Assembly: GCF_024168645.1 (NCBI RefSeq)
Contig: NZ_JALJWF010000001.1
Location: forward strand, 2,347,001-2,411,000
DNA: 64,000 nucleotides
Reading direction: 5' to 3'
Source: Pseudomonas sp. GGS8
GTDB lineage: Bacteria; Pseudomonadota; Gammaproteobacteria; Pseudomonadales; Pseudomonadaceae
The stretch's first letter is position 1. Each line of letters opens with the position of its first letter. Below the pieces are notes generated by a model, which was not told the origin of the DNA, ran no database searches, and saw nothing but the letters and a program-made list of their open reading frames with translations. The position numbers and the translations under genes were made by a program. Positions 27,474 through 37,233 of this stretch are shown here, piece after piece.

Positions 27474-28811
27474 TTACAGGGTCAAGGTCAATCGGCTGAC
27501 GAGCGCTCCCGGCAGCAATGCCGAAGACGTGTTGCGCTGACTGTAGGTGCTGGCCGACAACATCAGCTCGCGTTCCTCGGTCAACGCTTCCAGCTGCGAG
27601 CCGAGCAGGCTGTAGGCGCTGTCATCGAAACGCATGGTGCTGACCGGCGCCTGAATCTCGCCGTTCTCGACCCAGAAGGTCGCGAACCGTGTCATGCCGG
27701 TCAGGCGCGCCGCCGGTTGATCCGAGTAGTTCAGGTACCACAGGTTGCTGATGTACAAACCGGTGCCCAGTTGCTTGAGAATCTCGTCGTCAGGCAAAGA
27801 GCCGGCTGCCATGTTCAATGCACTTGGCGCTTCACCGCCGCCGGCGCCGTTGGCGGTCAGGCCGTATTCGGCGGCGCTGCGTGAACCGACCAGTTGCTCG
27901 CCCGCCTTGCCATCAACAATCAGCCGCAGATCGCTGCGCTGATAACCTTCACCGGAGAACGCCGGGCTCAGGGAACCGCTGACTTTTTCATCCAGAGACA
28001 CCAACGGACTGAACGAACTGTCACCACCGTAGAGTTTTTGCAACGGACTGCTCTTGCTGGCAATCGACTGCGCCGAGAACCCGCCCCAGCTGAGCATGCC
28101 CATGATTTCTTCCAGGGCCGCCGGCGCGAGGTAGGCGCGGTACTGACCCGGCGCCAGTGTGCGCAATGGCCGACCCAGAAACGCCAACTGCTCACGGGCC
28201 TGCTGGAAGCGCCGGGCAAAGCCATCGCTGTTCCAGTCGTGCCCGGCGTAGCTGGCTTTCACCGCCTGACCGTTTTCATGGAACAGGCTGAAGTCGAAGT
28301 TGAAGCTGTTGGCCTGATGCCAGCCGAACGCGCCCGAGGAGCTGGCGAAGCCGCGACTGATCGGCCCGGCGGCATAGAAGCCGACCAGATCGAGCCCCTC
28401 GGCGGCTTGAGTGATTTCAGCGACCACCTGCTCGGTGTCCGGCAGCGGATGTTCCTGCACGTTATTGCTCTGCCAGTCGTCATGGTTGAGCAGCAGGTAG
28501 GGGTCCTGGGGCAGCAACGGCAGGGTTTCGCGCAACTGCTGCAGCCCCTCGGCCAGACGCTGAAGGTCGACTTCTGCATCGCCCGACAACGTGATATCGA
28601 GGTCGGCGTGGCGCCCATCGTTGATCAGTTTGAAGCCGATGCCCGCCTGCTGCACCTGCCCGGCCTGACGCACCTTGGCGTGGTTGAACCGCACGAAGGC
28701 CGACGATTCGGCGGCGTAGCTGAGGGTGAATTGCTCAGGTTCGCGAATCGCTTCGCGCAACCAGTTGACCAATGTTTTAAACGATTCGGCCTGACCTTTG
28801 AATGTGCTCAT
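27474..28811 (-). CDS. TldE/PmbA-like subunit of a TldD-type metalloprotease pair
   Basis: A 445-residue protein of the TldD/PmbA superfamily without a HExxxH motif, as expected for the non-catalytic TldE-type partner. Regions such as FYAAGPISRGFASSSGAFGWHQ and SLDEKVSGSLSPAFSGEGY fit the fold. Its start codon overlaps the stop of the TldD-like gene (TGATG), implying coupled translation and a heterodimer. Known TldD/E complexes degrade unfolded peptides and process microcins; this pair looks like a divergent set of that family and its substrate is unknown. Confidence 0.88.
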   Translation of the reverse strand: MSTFKGQAESFKTLVNWLREAIREPEQFTLSYAAESSAFVRFNHAKVRQAGQVQQAGIGFKLINDGRHADLDITLSGDAEVDLQRLAEGLQQLRETLPLLPQDPYLLLNHDDWQSNNVQEHPLPDTEQVVAEITQAAEGLDLVGFYAAGPISRGFASSSGAFGWHQANSFNFDFSLFHENGQAVKASYAGHDWNSDGFARRFQQAREQLAFLGRPLRTLAPGQYRAYLAPAALEEIMGMLSWGGFSAQSIASKSSPLQKLYGGDSSFSPLVSLDEKVSGSLSPAFSGEGYQRSDLRLIVDGKAGEQLVGSRSAAEYGLTANGAGGGEAPSALNMAAGSLPDDEILKQLGTGLYISNLWYLNYSDQPAARLTGMTRFATFWVENGEIQAPVSTMRFDDSAYSLLGSQLEALTEERELMLSASTYSQRNTSSALLPGALVSRLTLTL

Positions 28812-30253
28812 CAGGCATCTCCCCCAAACACATCAACGTTGCTGAACACACAGGCCGGCGACGCATGGCCGACGCGGATCACCTGGTTCGGTTCGCCTTT
28901 GCCGCAGTTCGGCGTGCCCAACACCTTGAAGGTGCTGGCGTCACCGACGGCGCGCAGACTCTTCCAGAATTGCGCGGAAATCGCCCGGTAATTCGGGTTC
29001 TTCACCACGCCTTTGAGTTCGCCGTTTTCGATCAACTGGCCCCATTCGCAACCGAACTGGAATTTGTTGCGCGCATCATCGATGGACCACGAACGGTTGG
29101 TGCTCATCAAAATGCCGTGCTCAATGTTGCCGATCAGTTGTTCAAGCGGCTGATCGCCGGGTTCGATGTTGAGGTTGGCCATGCGGTCGATCGGTGGACG
29201 GTTCCAGCCGCAGGCGCGGCTGTTGGCCACGCCGTCAAGGTCGGCCCGGAACTGCGAGAGTGCGCCGCCCAATGGCCGCAGCAGCAAACCTTGCTTGATC
29301 AGGAATTGCTTGCTGGCGGCGGTGCCGTCGTCGTCATGGCCATAGCTGGCGAGTTGTTCGGGGATGTCCGGGTCGAAGGTCACATTGAGCAGTGCGGAGC
29401 CGTATTGCAGGCGGCCGAAGTCTTCTGCCTTGACGAAACTGGTACCGGCGTAATTGCGTTCGTCGCCGAGGATACGGTCCAGCTCCAACGGGTGACCGAT
29501 GGACTCATGAATCTGCAGCATCATCTGGTCGGGCATCAGCAACAGGTCGCGCGGGCCTTGCGGGGTGTTCGGTGCCAGCAGCAATTGCAACGCCTGGTCG
29601 GCGACTTTCGGGCCGGAGCCGATCAGGCCGCAACGGCTGATCACATCAAAGCCGCCCTGCTGACCGAAATTCTCGCGGCCCAGGGTGCGGGTCTGGCTGT
29701 CGCTGCCGTCGTAGGCGGTGACGTCCATGCTCGGGTAGACGAAGCGCTGGGCCTGGCGCAGTTCGGCGCCGGCGCTGTTGAGGTAGATCTGCTCGACGTG
29801 GGTGATACCGATGCTCGCCTGCCAGTTCACCAGGCGTTCGTCCTTGGGCACGGCGGCGGATTCGGCGCCGAGCAGTTGGTAGCAATCGCTGAGAGACGGG
29901 AAGGGCTGGTCGAGGCTCGGCGAAAAATAGTCGGCGCGGTCGCTGGAAACCGCTTGCTCACGCAAGTCGAGGAGCGCGTGGGGCTTGAGTCGACGGGCTT
30001 GTTGCTCGGCTTTCTCCAGCGCGGCTTGCAGCCCGGACTGGGACAAGTCGTTGGTCGCGGCATAGGCTTCGACGCCGTTGACCCGAACGGTTAGCATCGC
30101 ACCTTCGTCCCGGCTCAGGCTCGGCGGTTTGGCGACGTTCTTGCGCACCGACAGGTACTGGCCGGACTCGCGTACATATCGCAGCGAAAAGAATTCAGCG
30201 CCCGTGCGCAACGCAGCGAAGCGCTGCTTGAGCTGGGGGTGGAAATCGAACAT
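28811..30253 (-). CDS. TldD-like metalloprotease, catalytic subunit
   Basis: A 480-residue protein with the zinc-binding motif HESIGH (HExxxH) in MMLQIHESIGHPLELDRILG and the downstream conserved cysteine in LGTPNCGKGEP, the third zinc ligand of TldD. It forms the active half of the pair with the following gene. Cytosolic; no signal peptide. AAGGAGG lies upstream of the ATG. An REP pair separates it from betA. Confidence 0.9.
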   Translation of the reverse strand: MFDFHPQLKQRFAALRTGAEFFSLRYVRESGQYLSVRKNVAKPPSLSRDEGAMLTVRVNGVEAYAATNDLSQSGLQAALEKAEQQARRLKPHALLDLREQAVSSDRADYFSPSLDQPFPSLSDCYQLLGAESAAVPKDERLVNWQASIGITHVEQIYLNSAGAELRQAQRFVYPSMDVTAYDGSDSQTRTLGRENFGQQGGFDVISRCGLIGSGPKVADQALQLLLAPNTPQGPRDLLLMPDQMMLQIHESIGHPLELDRILGDERNYAGTSFVKAEDFGRLQYGSALLNVTFDPDIPEQLASYGHDDDGTAASKQFLIKQGLLLRPLGGALSQFRADLDGVANSRACGWNRPPIDRMANLNIEPGDQPLEQLIGNIEHGILMSTNRSWSIDDARNKFQFGCEWGQLIENGELKGVVKNPNYRAISAQFWKSLRAVGDASTFKVLGTPNCGKGEPNQVIRVGHASPACVFSNVDVFGGDA

Positions 30254-30412
30254 TCGGGAACCTCCTTGGTATGGAGCGGCGGCGAATCGATGTTGCGAGG
30301 GGGAGGGTGAAACGTTTGCGCGGGGACTAGATTAGGCCTGCGTGGGGGGTAGGATCAAGGGCGGAGCGGTGTAGGAAGGGTTTACCTGGCCTGCGGCGTC
30401 TGGTCGGACCCC

Positions 30413-30503
30413 ATCGCGGGCAAGCCCGCTCCCACAGTGGGCTTGGGTGGATCACAAATTGCGAATCCACCCCGGAACCTGTGGGAGCGGGCTTGCCCGC
30501 GAT
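30413..30503. repeat. REP pair, GGGCTTGCCCGC subfamily
   Basis: Inverted arms ATCGCGGGCAAGCCCGCTCC and complement between betA and the TldD-like gene. The spacer contains its own inverted pair GGGTGGATC / GAATCCACCC. Confidence 0.92.
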
Positions 30504-30526
30504 GGGCCGCGATGCGGTGTTACGGC

Positions 30527-32230
30527 TTACTGCGCGGCAGGGCTCACATCCCGCAACGGCTTGCCCTTCACCGGTGCATCACCGGCCACGTAGTATTTGG
30601 CCTTGCTGCGTGGCAGTGGCTTGCGACCGCGGATCTTGTCGGCGATTTTCTCGGCCATCATGATCGTTGGCGCGTTCAGGTTGCCGGTGGTGATGATCGG
30701 CATGATCGAGGCATCGACCACGCGCAGGGCTTGCATGCCGTGCACACGACCTTCGCTATCGACCACCGCCATCTCGTCGGTGCCCATCTTGCACGAGCAG
30801 GATGGGTGGAACGCGGTTTCGGCGTGTTCGCGGATGAACTTGTCCAGCTGCTCATCGGTTTGCACGTCGATGCCCGGGCTGATTTCGCGACCACGGAAGG
30901 CATCCAGTGCAGGCTGTTGCATGATTTCACGGGTCAGGCGGATGCCATCGCGAAATTCCTGCCAGTCCTGCTCGGTGGCCATGTAGTTGAACAGGATGCT
31001 CGGGTATTCGCGCGGATCCTTGGACTTGGCCTGGATGCGGCCGCGGCTTGGCGAACGCATGGAGCCCATGTGCGCCTGGAAGCCGTGCTCTTTCACACCG
31101 TTGCTGCCGTTGTAGTTAATCGCTACCGGCAGGAAGTGATACTGGATGTTCGGCCATTCGAATTCCGGACGGGTACGAATGAAACCGCCGGCTTCGAACT
31201 GGTTGCTGGCGCCGATGCCGGTGCCGTTGAACAGCCACTCGGCACCGATGGCCGGTTGGTTGTGCAGGAGCAGCGACGGGTACAGCGAGACCGGTTGAGT
31301 GCAGGCGTATTGCAGGTACAACTCGAGGTGATCCTGCAGGTTTTCGCCAACACCTGGCAGGTCGTGGACCACCGGAATATCGAGCTTTTTCAACAGTTCG
31401 GCCGGGCCGACACCGGAGCGTTGCAGGATCTGCGGTGACGCGATGGCGCCGGAGCACAGCAGCACTTCTTTACGGGCGCGGGCTTCAACGCGTTCTTCGG
31501 CGGCGCCGATCAGGTAACGCACGCCGATCGCACGCTTGCCTTCGAACAGAATCTTGTCGGTCAGGGCGTGGGTGACGATGGTCAGGGTCGAACGCTTTTT
31601 GGCGATGTCCAGGTAACCGCGAGCGGTGCTGGCGCGACGGCCGTTCGGCGTCACGGTACGGTCCATCGGGCCGAAGCCTTCCTGCTGGTAACCGTTCAAG
31701 TCTTCGGTACGCGGATAACCGGCTTGTACGCCTGCTTCAACCATCGCGTGGAACAGCGGGTTGTTGCCGGCTTTGGGCGTGGTCACGCTGACCGGGCCGT
31801 CGCCACCGTGGTAGTCGTTCGGGCCGATGTCACGGGTTTCCGCCTTGCGGAAATACGGCAGGCAGTCGAGGTAGGTCCAGTCTTCCAGGCCTGGCAGTTT
31901 CGCCCAGTTGTCGTAGTCCATGGCGTTGCCGCGGATGTAGCACATGCCGTTGATCAGCGAAGAACCACCCAGGCCCTTGCCGCGACCGCATTCCATCCGG
32001 CGACCGTCCATGTGTGGCTCTGGATCGGTTTCGTAGGCCCAGTTGTAACGACGACCTTGCAGCGGGAACGCCAGGGCGGCCGGCATTTGCGTGCGGAAAT
32101 CCAGACGGTAATCCGGGCCGCCCGCTTCGAGCAGCAGGACGGTGACGCCTTCGTCTTCAGTCAGACGGGTCGCCAGGGTATTACCGGCGGAGCCGGCACC
32201 GATGATGATGTAATCGAATACTTGGGACAT
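30527..32230 (-). CDS. betA: Choline dehydrogenase
   Basis: A 567-residue GMC-family flavoenzyme that oxidises choline to betaine aldehyde and on to glycine betaine, at the membrane. The FAD-binding motif [20 protein letters not shown] signature [20 protein letters not shown], catalytic-histidine segment [10 protein letters not shown] and terminal [15 protein letters not shown] are present. The ATG at 32228-32230 follows GAGGG by eight bases. It is the third gene of betI-betB-betA, though a REP pair and a 169-base gap separate it from betB. BetI is expected to control it. Confidence 0.97.
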   Translation of the reverse strand: MSQVFDYIIIGAGSAGNTLATRLTEDEGVTVLLLEAGGPDYRLDFRTQMPAALAFPLQGRRYNWAYETDPEPHMDGRRMECGRGKGLGGSSLINGMCYIRGNAMDYDNWAKLPGLEDWTYLDCLPYFRKAETRDIGPNDYHGGDGPVSVTTPKAGNNPLFHAMVEAGVQAGYPRTEDLNGYQQEGFGPMDRTVTPNGRRASTARGYLDIAKKRSTLTIVTHALTDKILFEGKRAIGVRYLIGAAEERVEARARKEVLLCSGAIASPQILQRSGVGPAELLKKLDIPVVHDLPGVGENLQDHLELYLQYACTQPVSLYPSLLLHNQPAIGAEWLFNGTGIGASNQFEAGGFIRTRPEFEWPNIQYHFLPVAINYNGSNGVKEHGFQAHMGSMRSPSRGRIQAKSKDPREYPSILFNYMATEQDWQEFRDGIRLTREIMQQPALDAFRGREISPGIDVQTDEQLDKFIREHAETAFHPSCSCKMGTDEMAVVDSEGRVHGMQALRVVDASIMPIITTGNLNAPTIMMAEKIADKIRGRKPLPRSKAKYYVAGDAPVKGKPLRDVSPAAQ

Positions 32231-32281
32231 TGAATGCACCCTCTTTGAAGTTGGTCAGGTCAGGCGAGTGCTCCGCACTCG

Positions 32282-32369
32282 ATCGCGGGCAAGCCACGCT
32301 CCCACAGGGCGGGGCTGCCACAGATTTGGCGAACGACGCAAAACCTGTGGGAGCTGGCTTGCCTGCGAT
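32282..32369. repeat. REP pair, GGGCTTGCCCGC subfamily
   Basis: Slightly degenerate inverted arms between betB and betA. The spacer (AGATTTGGCGAACGACGCAA) resembles that of the element at 44418. Confidence 0.88.
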
Positions 32370-32399
32370 AGCGATCTCGCAGGCGAAGCAAATGCCGCT

Positions 32400-33872
32400 T
32401 TAGAACACCGAGGCGTAATCGCCCAGTTCGACCTGTACCGATTTGATGCGGGTGAAGTTGTTCAGCGAGCTGATGCCGTTCTCACGGCCCACGCCCGACT
32501 GCTTGTAGCCGCCGACCGGCATCTTGGCGTCGGACTCGCCCCAGGCGTTGATCCAGCAGATACCGGCTTCCAGCTGATGAATCACGCGGTGAGCGCGGTT
32601 CAGGTCTTTGGTGACCACGCCAGCCGCCAGGCCGAAGTCGGTGTCGTTGGCACGACGGATCACTTCTTCTTCGGTTTCGTAACTCAGGATGCTCATCACC
32701 GGGCCGAAGATTTCTTCGCGAACGATGGTCATCTCGTCGGTGCAGTCGGTGAACACGGTTGGTGCCACGAACGCGCCTTTGGCGAATTCGCCGTCGGTCA
32801 GACGAGCGCCGCCGCACAGCAGGCGAGCACCTTCTTCCTTACCTTTGGCGATGTAACCCAGCACGCTTTCCATGTGGGCAAAACTCACCAACGGGCCGAA
32901 GTTGGTGTTTTCGTCTTCCGGATTGCCGACGCGAATACGCGCAACGCGCTCAACGATCTTGGCTTCGAACGCGGCTTTCAGGTGGCTCGGCACGAACACG
33001 CGAGTGCCGTTGGTGCAGACCTGACCGGAGCTGTAGAAGTTGGCCATCATGGCGGTGTCGGCGGCGCGATCGAGATCGGCGTCATCGAAAATGATCAGCG
33101 GGGATTTGCCGCCCAATTCCATGGTCACGTCTTTGAGCGTGGAGCCGGAAGCGCTGGCCATGACCTTCTTGCCGGTGTCGGTGCCGCCGGTGAAGGAGAC
33201 TTTTTCGATGCGTGGGTGCTCGGTCAGCCAGGTGCCGACTTCACGGCCACTGCCGGTCAACACGTTGAACACGCCAGCCGGAACGCCGGCTTCGGTATAG
33301 ATCTCGGCCAGTTTCAGGGTGGTCAGCGAGGTGACTTCGCTTGGCTTGAAGATCATCGCGTTACCGGCCGCCAGGGCTGGCGCGGATTTCCACAGGGCGA
33401 TCTGGATCGGGTAGTTCCACGCGCCGATGCCTGCGACGATGCCCAGAGGCTCGCGACGGGTGTAGACGAAAGAGGTGGTGCGCAGCGGAATCTGTTCGCC
33501 TTCGATGGCCGGTACCAGACCTGCGTAGTATTCCAGCACGTCAGCGCCGGTGACGATGTCGACGTAACGGGTTTCGGAGTATGCCTTGCCGGTGTCCAGG
33601 GTTTCCAGGGCGGCCAGTTCATCGTTGCGCTCGCGCAGGATGTCCACGGCACGACGCAGGATGCGCGAACGCTCCATGGCGGTCATCGCGGCCCAGATTT
33701 TCTGGCCCTTTTCGGCGCTGACCACTGCACGCTCGACGTCTTCCTTGGTCGCACGCTGTACGGTTGCGAGGACTTCACCGTTAGCCGGGTTGATGGCTTC
33801 GAAGGTGGCGTCGCTGCTGGCGTCGGAGTAACCGCCGTCGATGTAGAGTTTTTGCAGTTCGAAACGGGCCAT
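32400..33872 (-). CDS. betB: Betaine aldehyde dehydrogenase
   Basis: A 490-residue NAD(P)-dependent aldehyde dehydrogenase converting betaine aldehyde to glycine betaine. The catalytic glutamate segment [14 protein letters not shown] and the nucleophile cysteine in [15 protein letters not shown] are intact, as is the C-terminal [13 protein letters not shown]. It lies between betI and betA on the same strand and its length equals that of the Pseudomonas enzyme. The start [13 protein letters not shown] matches the family. Confidence 0.97.
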   Translation of the reverse strand: MARFELQKLYIDGGYSDASSDATFEAINPANGEVLATVQRATKEDVERAVVSAEKGQKIWAAMTAMERSRILRRAVDILRERNDELAALETLDTGKAYSETRYVDIVTGADVLEYYAGLVPAIEGEQIPLRTTSFVYTRREPLGIVAGIGAWNYPIQIALWKSAPALAAGNAMIFKPSEVTSLTTLKLAEIYTEAGVPAGVFNVLTGSGREVGTWLTEHPRIEKVSFTGGTDTGKKVMASASGSTLKDVTMELGGKSPLIIFDDADLDRAADTAMMANFYSSGQVCTNGTRVFVPSHLKAAFEAKIVERVARIRVGNPEDENTNFGPLVSFAHMESVLGYIAKGKEEGARLLCGGARLTDGEFAKGAFVAPTVFTDCTDEMTIVREEIFGPVMSILSYETEEEVIRRANDTDFGLAAGVVTKDLNRAHRVIHQLEAGICWINAWGESDAKMPVGGYKQSGVGRENGISSLNNFTRIKSVQVELGDYASVF

Positions 33873-33979
33873 AGTGTCCTCGCAAGTGCATTAAGTGGTT
33901 GGCGTTGACCACCGGGCGTGCCGTACGGCATTGGCGTCGCGGTCGGTAGCGGTTCAGGGGTTGAGCGATTATGTGTGCT

Positions 33980-34573
33980 CTAACTCACCTGCTTGGCCAA
34001 TTGGAAATCCATGTATTCGTAAGCGATCTGGTGCGCCTGCTCAGTGTCGAAAGCATCTCCCGACAGCGCGCCGCGCAACCACAAACCGTCAATGAGGGCT
34101 GCCAGGCCACGGGCGGCGCTGCGCGCTTGATCAAGCGGCAACACACGGCGGAACTGGCAGCACAGGTTGGAATACAGACGGTGATCGTTGATCCGCTGCA
34201 ACCTGTGCAAAGACGGGTGGTGCATGCTGGTGGCCCAGAAGGCCAGCCAGGTTTTCATTGCCGGGCCATTGACCTGGCTGGCGTCGAAGTTGCCTTCGAT
34301 AATCACCTGGAGGTGAGCCCGTGGGCTGTTGTCCTCCAGCGCCAGACGGCGCGCGGTGACGTTCTCGCTGAGGACACTCATCAGGTACTGCGCGGTGGCC
34401 GCGATCAGGCCGTTCTTGTCCTGAAAGTAGTGACTGATGATGCCATTCGAGACACCGGCCAAACGGGCGATCAGCGCAATGCTGGCGTCCCCCATTCCGA
34501 CCTGATCGACGGCCTGCAATGTGGCTTCGATCAATTGCTGGCGGCGAATGGGTTGCATACCGACCTTGGGCAT
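33980..34573 (-). CDS. betI: TetR-family repressor BetI
   Basis: A 197-residue choline-responsive repressor. The N-terminal TetR helix-turn-helix ([31 protein letters not shown]) is followed by a helical ligand-binding domain. ATG at 34571-34573 ([19 protein letters not shown]) has AAGGAG nine bases upstream; the ATG nine bases earlier abuts that site and is unlikely to be used. It heads betIBA and is divergent from betT, with a perfect 20-bp palindrome in between that is the expected operator. Confidence 0.96.
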   Translation of the reverse strand: MPKVGMQPIRRQQLIEATLQAVDQVGMGDASIALIARLAGVSNGIISHYFQDKNGLIAATAQYLMSVLSENVTARRLALEDNSPRAHLQVIIEGNFDASQVNGPAMKTWLAFWATSMHHPSLHRLQRINDHRLYSNLCCQFRRVLPLDQARSAARGLAALIDGLWLRGALSGDAFDTEQAHQIAYEYMDFQLAKQVS

Positions 34574-34643
34574 CTTGCACATCTCCTTAGGCCTTCCGGT
34601 GGACGAAATACGGCTACCGGATTGAGGGCCAGTCTATTTTGTT

Positions 34644-34663
34644 TTGATTGAACGTTCAATCAA
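34644..34663. promoter_or_regulatory. BetI operator (perfect 20-bp palindrome)
   Basis: TTGATTGAACGTTCAATCAA is a perfect palindrome in the betI-betT divergent region, 71 bases from the betI start. The ATTGAAC/GTTCAAT core is the type described for BetI operators. It can serve both promoters. Confidence 0.85.
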
Positions 34664-34702
34664 CAAAGAATAAGATCTGCGACAATTCGTCGCTGCCTAC
34701 GG

Positions 34703-34732
34703 GTTTTTCCTACATGTAGTTGGCGGAAAAAC
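34703..34732. promoter_or_regulatory. Second inverted repeat in the betI-betT region
   Basis: GTTTTTCC (34703-34710) and GGAAAAAC (34725-34732) flank the 10-bp palindrome CTACATGTAG (34710-34719). No known regulator is assigned; it may be an additional site on the betT side. The rest of this 425-base gap shows nothing further. Confidence 0.35.
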
Positions 34733-34998
34733 GACATCCGAAAGTGCTCGAAACCTAAGCAGGGCATGCTGCGAACCGATGGAGATGGACGTGTTGAATG
34801 GGCAAGACGCTCAGGGTCATGCGATGCGTCATGTACGCGCGCGCGATCTTCGAGGTCGGTTTTCAACGCTGCTGCTGCGGTCTCGGGCTTTTTTCGGGGT
34901 GTCTTTATATCACCCGCCGGTCGGCTGCCAACTAATCGATTGGTCGGGTATCGCGTTGCCTTGTGTTCTTCTCTCGCACTGCCCGGAGCATCTGTGCC

Positions 34999-37005
34999 AT
35001 GAGTTCTGCCTCTCTAATAAAGACCCCACCCGAGAAGGTGACGGTCAACGGTTGGGTGTTCTACACCTCTACCGCGCTGATCCTGCTGTTGACCGCTATT
35101 CTGATCATCGCCCCGCAAGAGGCCGGCAGAATGCTCGGCATCGCCCAGGCCTGGTTGTCCCGCAGCTTCGGCTGGTACTACATGGTGGTGATCGCCGCCT
35201 ACCTGGTTTTTGTCGTCGGCCTGGCGTTTTCGTCTTACGGCAAGCTCAAGCTGGGCAGCAAGGACGATACCCCGGATTTCAGCTACGGCGCCTGGGCGGG
35301 GATGCTGTTCTCGTCGGGTATCGGCATCTCGTTGTTGTACTTCGGTGCGTCCGAGCCGCTGGACCACTACTTCAATCCGCCGGAAGGCGCGGCCGGCAGC
35401 AACCTTGCCGCGCGTCAGGCGGTGCAGCTGACGTTCCTGCATTGGGGCCTGCATGGCTGGGCGATCTACGCCTTGGTCGGCCTGGCCGTGGCGTACTTTG
35501 CTTACCGTCATAACCAGCCGCTGGCGTTGCGCTCGGCGCTGTATCCGCTGGTCGGCGAGCGTTGGGTCAAAGGCGCGGCCGGCCATGCGGTGGACGGCTT
35601 CGGTATGTTCGTGACCTTGCTGGGGCTGGTGACGAACCTGGGGATCGGTTCGCTGCAAGTGTCGTCGGGGCTGGAAAACCTGTTCGGCATGGCGCACAGC
35701 AACACCAACCTGCTGATCGTGATCATCGTGATGAGCACCGTGGCGACCATCGCGGCCGTGTCCGGGGTGGAAAATGGCATTCGCCGTCTGTCCAACCTGA
35801 ACATCGTGCTGTTCAGCGGTCTGCTGATTTTCGTGCTGTTGTTCGGTCCGACCCTGCACCTGCTCAACGGCTTTGTGCAGAACATCGGCGACTACCTGAA
35901 TGGCGTGGTGCTGAAGACCTTCGACCTCTACGTGTACGAAGGCGACAGTGAGAAGTCCGACCGCTGGCTGGGTCTGTGGACCCTGTTCTATTGGGCCTGG
36001 TGGATTTCCTGGGCGCCATTTGTCGGCATGTTCATCGCGCGTATTTCCCGTGGTCGCACGGTGCGTGAACTGGTCGCCGGTGTGCTGCTGATCCCGCTGG
36101 GTTTCACCTTGGCATGGCTGTCGATCTTCGGTAACTCGGCCCTGGACCTGGTGATGAACCATGGGGCGGTGGAACTCGGGAAGACGGCGCTGGAGCAACC
36201 GTCGATGGCGATCTACCAGCTGCTTGAGCATTACCCGGCGTCGAAGGTGGTCATCGGCGTGTCGATTTTTGTCGGCTTCGTGCTGTTCCTGACCCCGGCG
36301 GACTCCGGCGCGGTGATGATGGCCAACCTTTCGTGCAAGGGCGGCAACGTCGACGAAGACGCGCCGCACTGGCTGCGGATTTTCTGGTCGGTGGTGATCA
36401 CCCTGGTGACCATCGGTTTGCTGTTCGCCGGTAACTTCGAAGCCATGCAAACCATGGTGGTGCTGGCGGGGCTGCCGTTCTCAGTGGTGCTGGTGTTCTT
36501 CATGTTCGGCTTGCACAAGGCTATGCGCCAGGACGTGCAGATCGAGCAGGAGCAAGCGGAACTGGCGGCGCGTGGTCGTCGTGGTTTCAGCGAGCGTCTG
36601 ACTCAACTGGATCTGCAACCGAATCAGTCGATCGTTCAGCGCTTCATGGACAAGCAAGTCAGCCCGGCGCTGGAAGAGGCCGTGGTTCAACTGCGTGGCA
36701 AGGGCCTGGACGTGCAAACGTTGCTGGGTAAAGCCAAGCGTTGCATGGGCTTGCGGATTGAGATGGAAGAGGGCAACCCGTTTGTCTACGAAGTGAGCCT
36801 GGACGGTTATCTGGCGGCGGCGAGTGAAACGGTGTCGGCCGAAAGTGCCAATGAGCCGCGCGCACGTTACTACCGCGCCGAGGTATACCTGCACAACGGC
36901 AGCCAGGACTATGACTTGATGGGCTTCACTCAGGATCAGATCACACGTGACGTGCTCGATCAGTTTGAAAGCCATCGGCAGCTGCTTGGGCGGGTTTATA
37001 GCTGA
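34999..37005 (+). CDS. betT: BetT-type choline/betaine/carnitine transporter (BCCT family)
   Basis: A 668-residue inner-membrane symporter with 12 predicted helices and a long cytosolic C-terminal domain (from about residue 515), as in osmoregulated BetT. The BCCT signature region with aromatic residues (LGLWTLFYWAWWISWAPFVGMFIARISRGRT) and GWAIYALVGLAVAYFAYRHNQPL is intact. It takes up choline to feed BetA. ATG at 34999 (MSSASLIKTPPEKVTVNGWVF) gives the family N-terminus; an in-frame ATG 36 bases earlier is possible. It is divergent from betI. Confidence 0.95.
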   Translation: MSSASLIKTPPEKVTVNGWVFYTSTALILLLTAILIIAPQEAGRMLGIAQAWLSRSFGWYYMVVIAAYLVFVVGLAFSSYGKLKLGSKDDTPDFSYGAWAGMLFSSGIGISLLYFGASEPLDHYFNPPEGAAGSNLAARQAVQLTFLHWGLHGWAIYALVGLAVAYFAYRHNQPLALRSALYPLVGERWVKGAAGHAVDGFGMFVTLLGLVTNLGIGSLQVSSGLENLFGMAHSNTNLLIVIIVMSTVATIAAVSGVENGIRRLSNLNIVLFSGLLIFVLLFGPTLHLLNGFVQNIGDYLNGVVLKTFDLYVYEGDSEKSDRWLGLWTLFYWAWWISWAPFVGMFIARISRGRTVRELVAGVLLIPLGFTLAWLSIFGNSALDLVMNHGAVELGKTALEQPSMAIYQLLEHYPASKVVIGVSIFVGFVLFLTPADSGAVMMANLSCKGGNVDEDAPHWLRIFWSVVITLVTIGLLFAGNFEAMQTMVVLAGLPFSVVLVFFMFGLHKAMRQDVQIEQEQAELAARGRRGFSERLTQLDLQPNQSIVQRFMDKQVSPALEEAVVQLRGKGLDVQTLLGKAKRCMGLRIEMEEGNPFVYEVSLDGYLAAASETVSAESANEPRARYYRAEVYLHNGSQDYDLMGFTQDQITRDVLDQFESHRQLLGRVYS

Positions 37006-37051
37006 GTTGTAAGAGATGCGGTGTTTCTGTCTGAAGCACCGTGTCGCATTC

Positions 37052-37142
37052 ATCGCGGGCAAGCCCGCTCCCACAGGATCAAGGTTGTGACACAAATATT
37101 GGTCACGACATCGACCCCTGTGGGAGCGGGCTTGCCCGCGAA
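37052..37142. repeat. REP pair, GGGCTTGCCCGC subfamily
   Basis: Inverted arms ATCGCGGGCAAGCCCGCTCC and complement after betT, just before a bidirectional terminator. Confidence 0.92.
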
Positions 37143-37186
37143 GGGGCCATCACTGGCAAAGCTGATTGACCCGATACCCCATAAAC

Positions 37187-37219
37187 AAAAACGCCGCGAT
37201 CATCTCGCGGCGTTTTTTT
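37187..37219. terminator. Bidirectional terminator between betT and cbcV
   Basis: AAAAACGCCGCGA and TCGCGGCGTTTTT form a perfect stem with a five-base loop, A-rich on one side and T-rich on the other. It sits between convergent genes. Confidence 0.92.
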
Positions 37220-37233
37220 GTCTGCTGTCTTGC

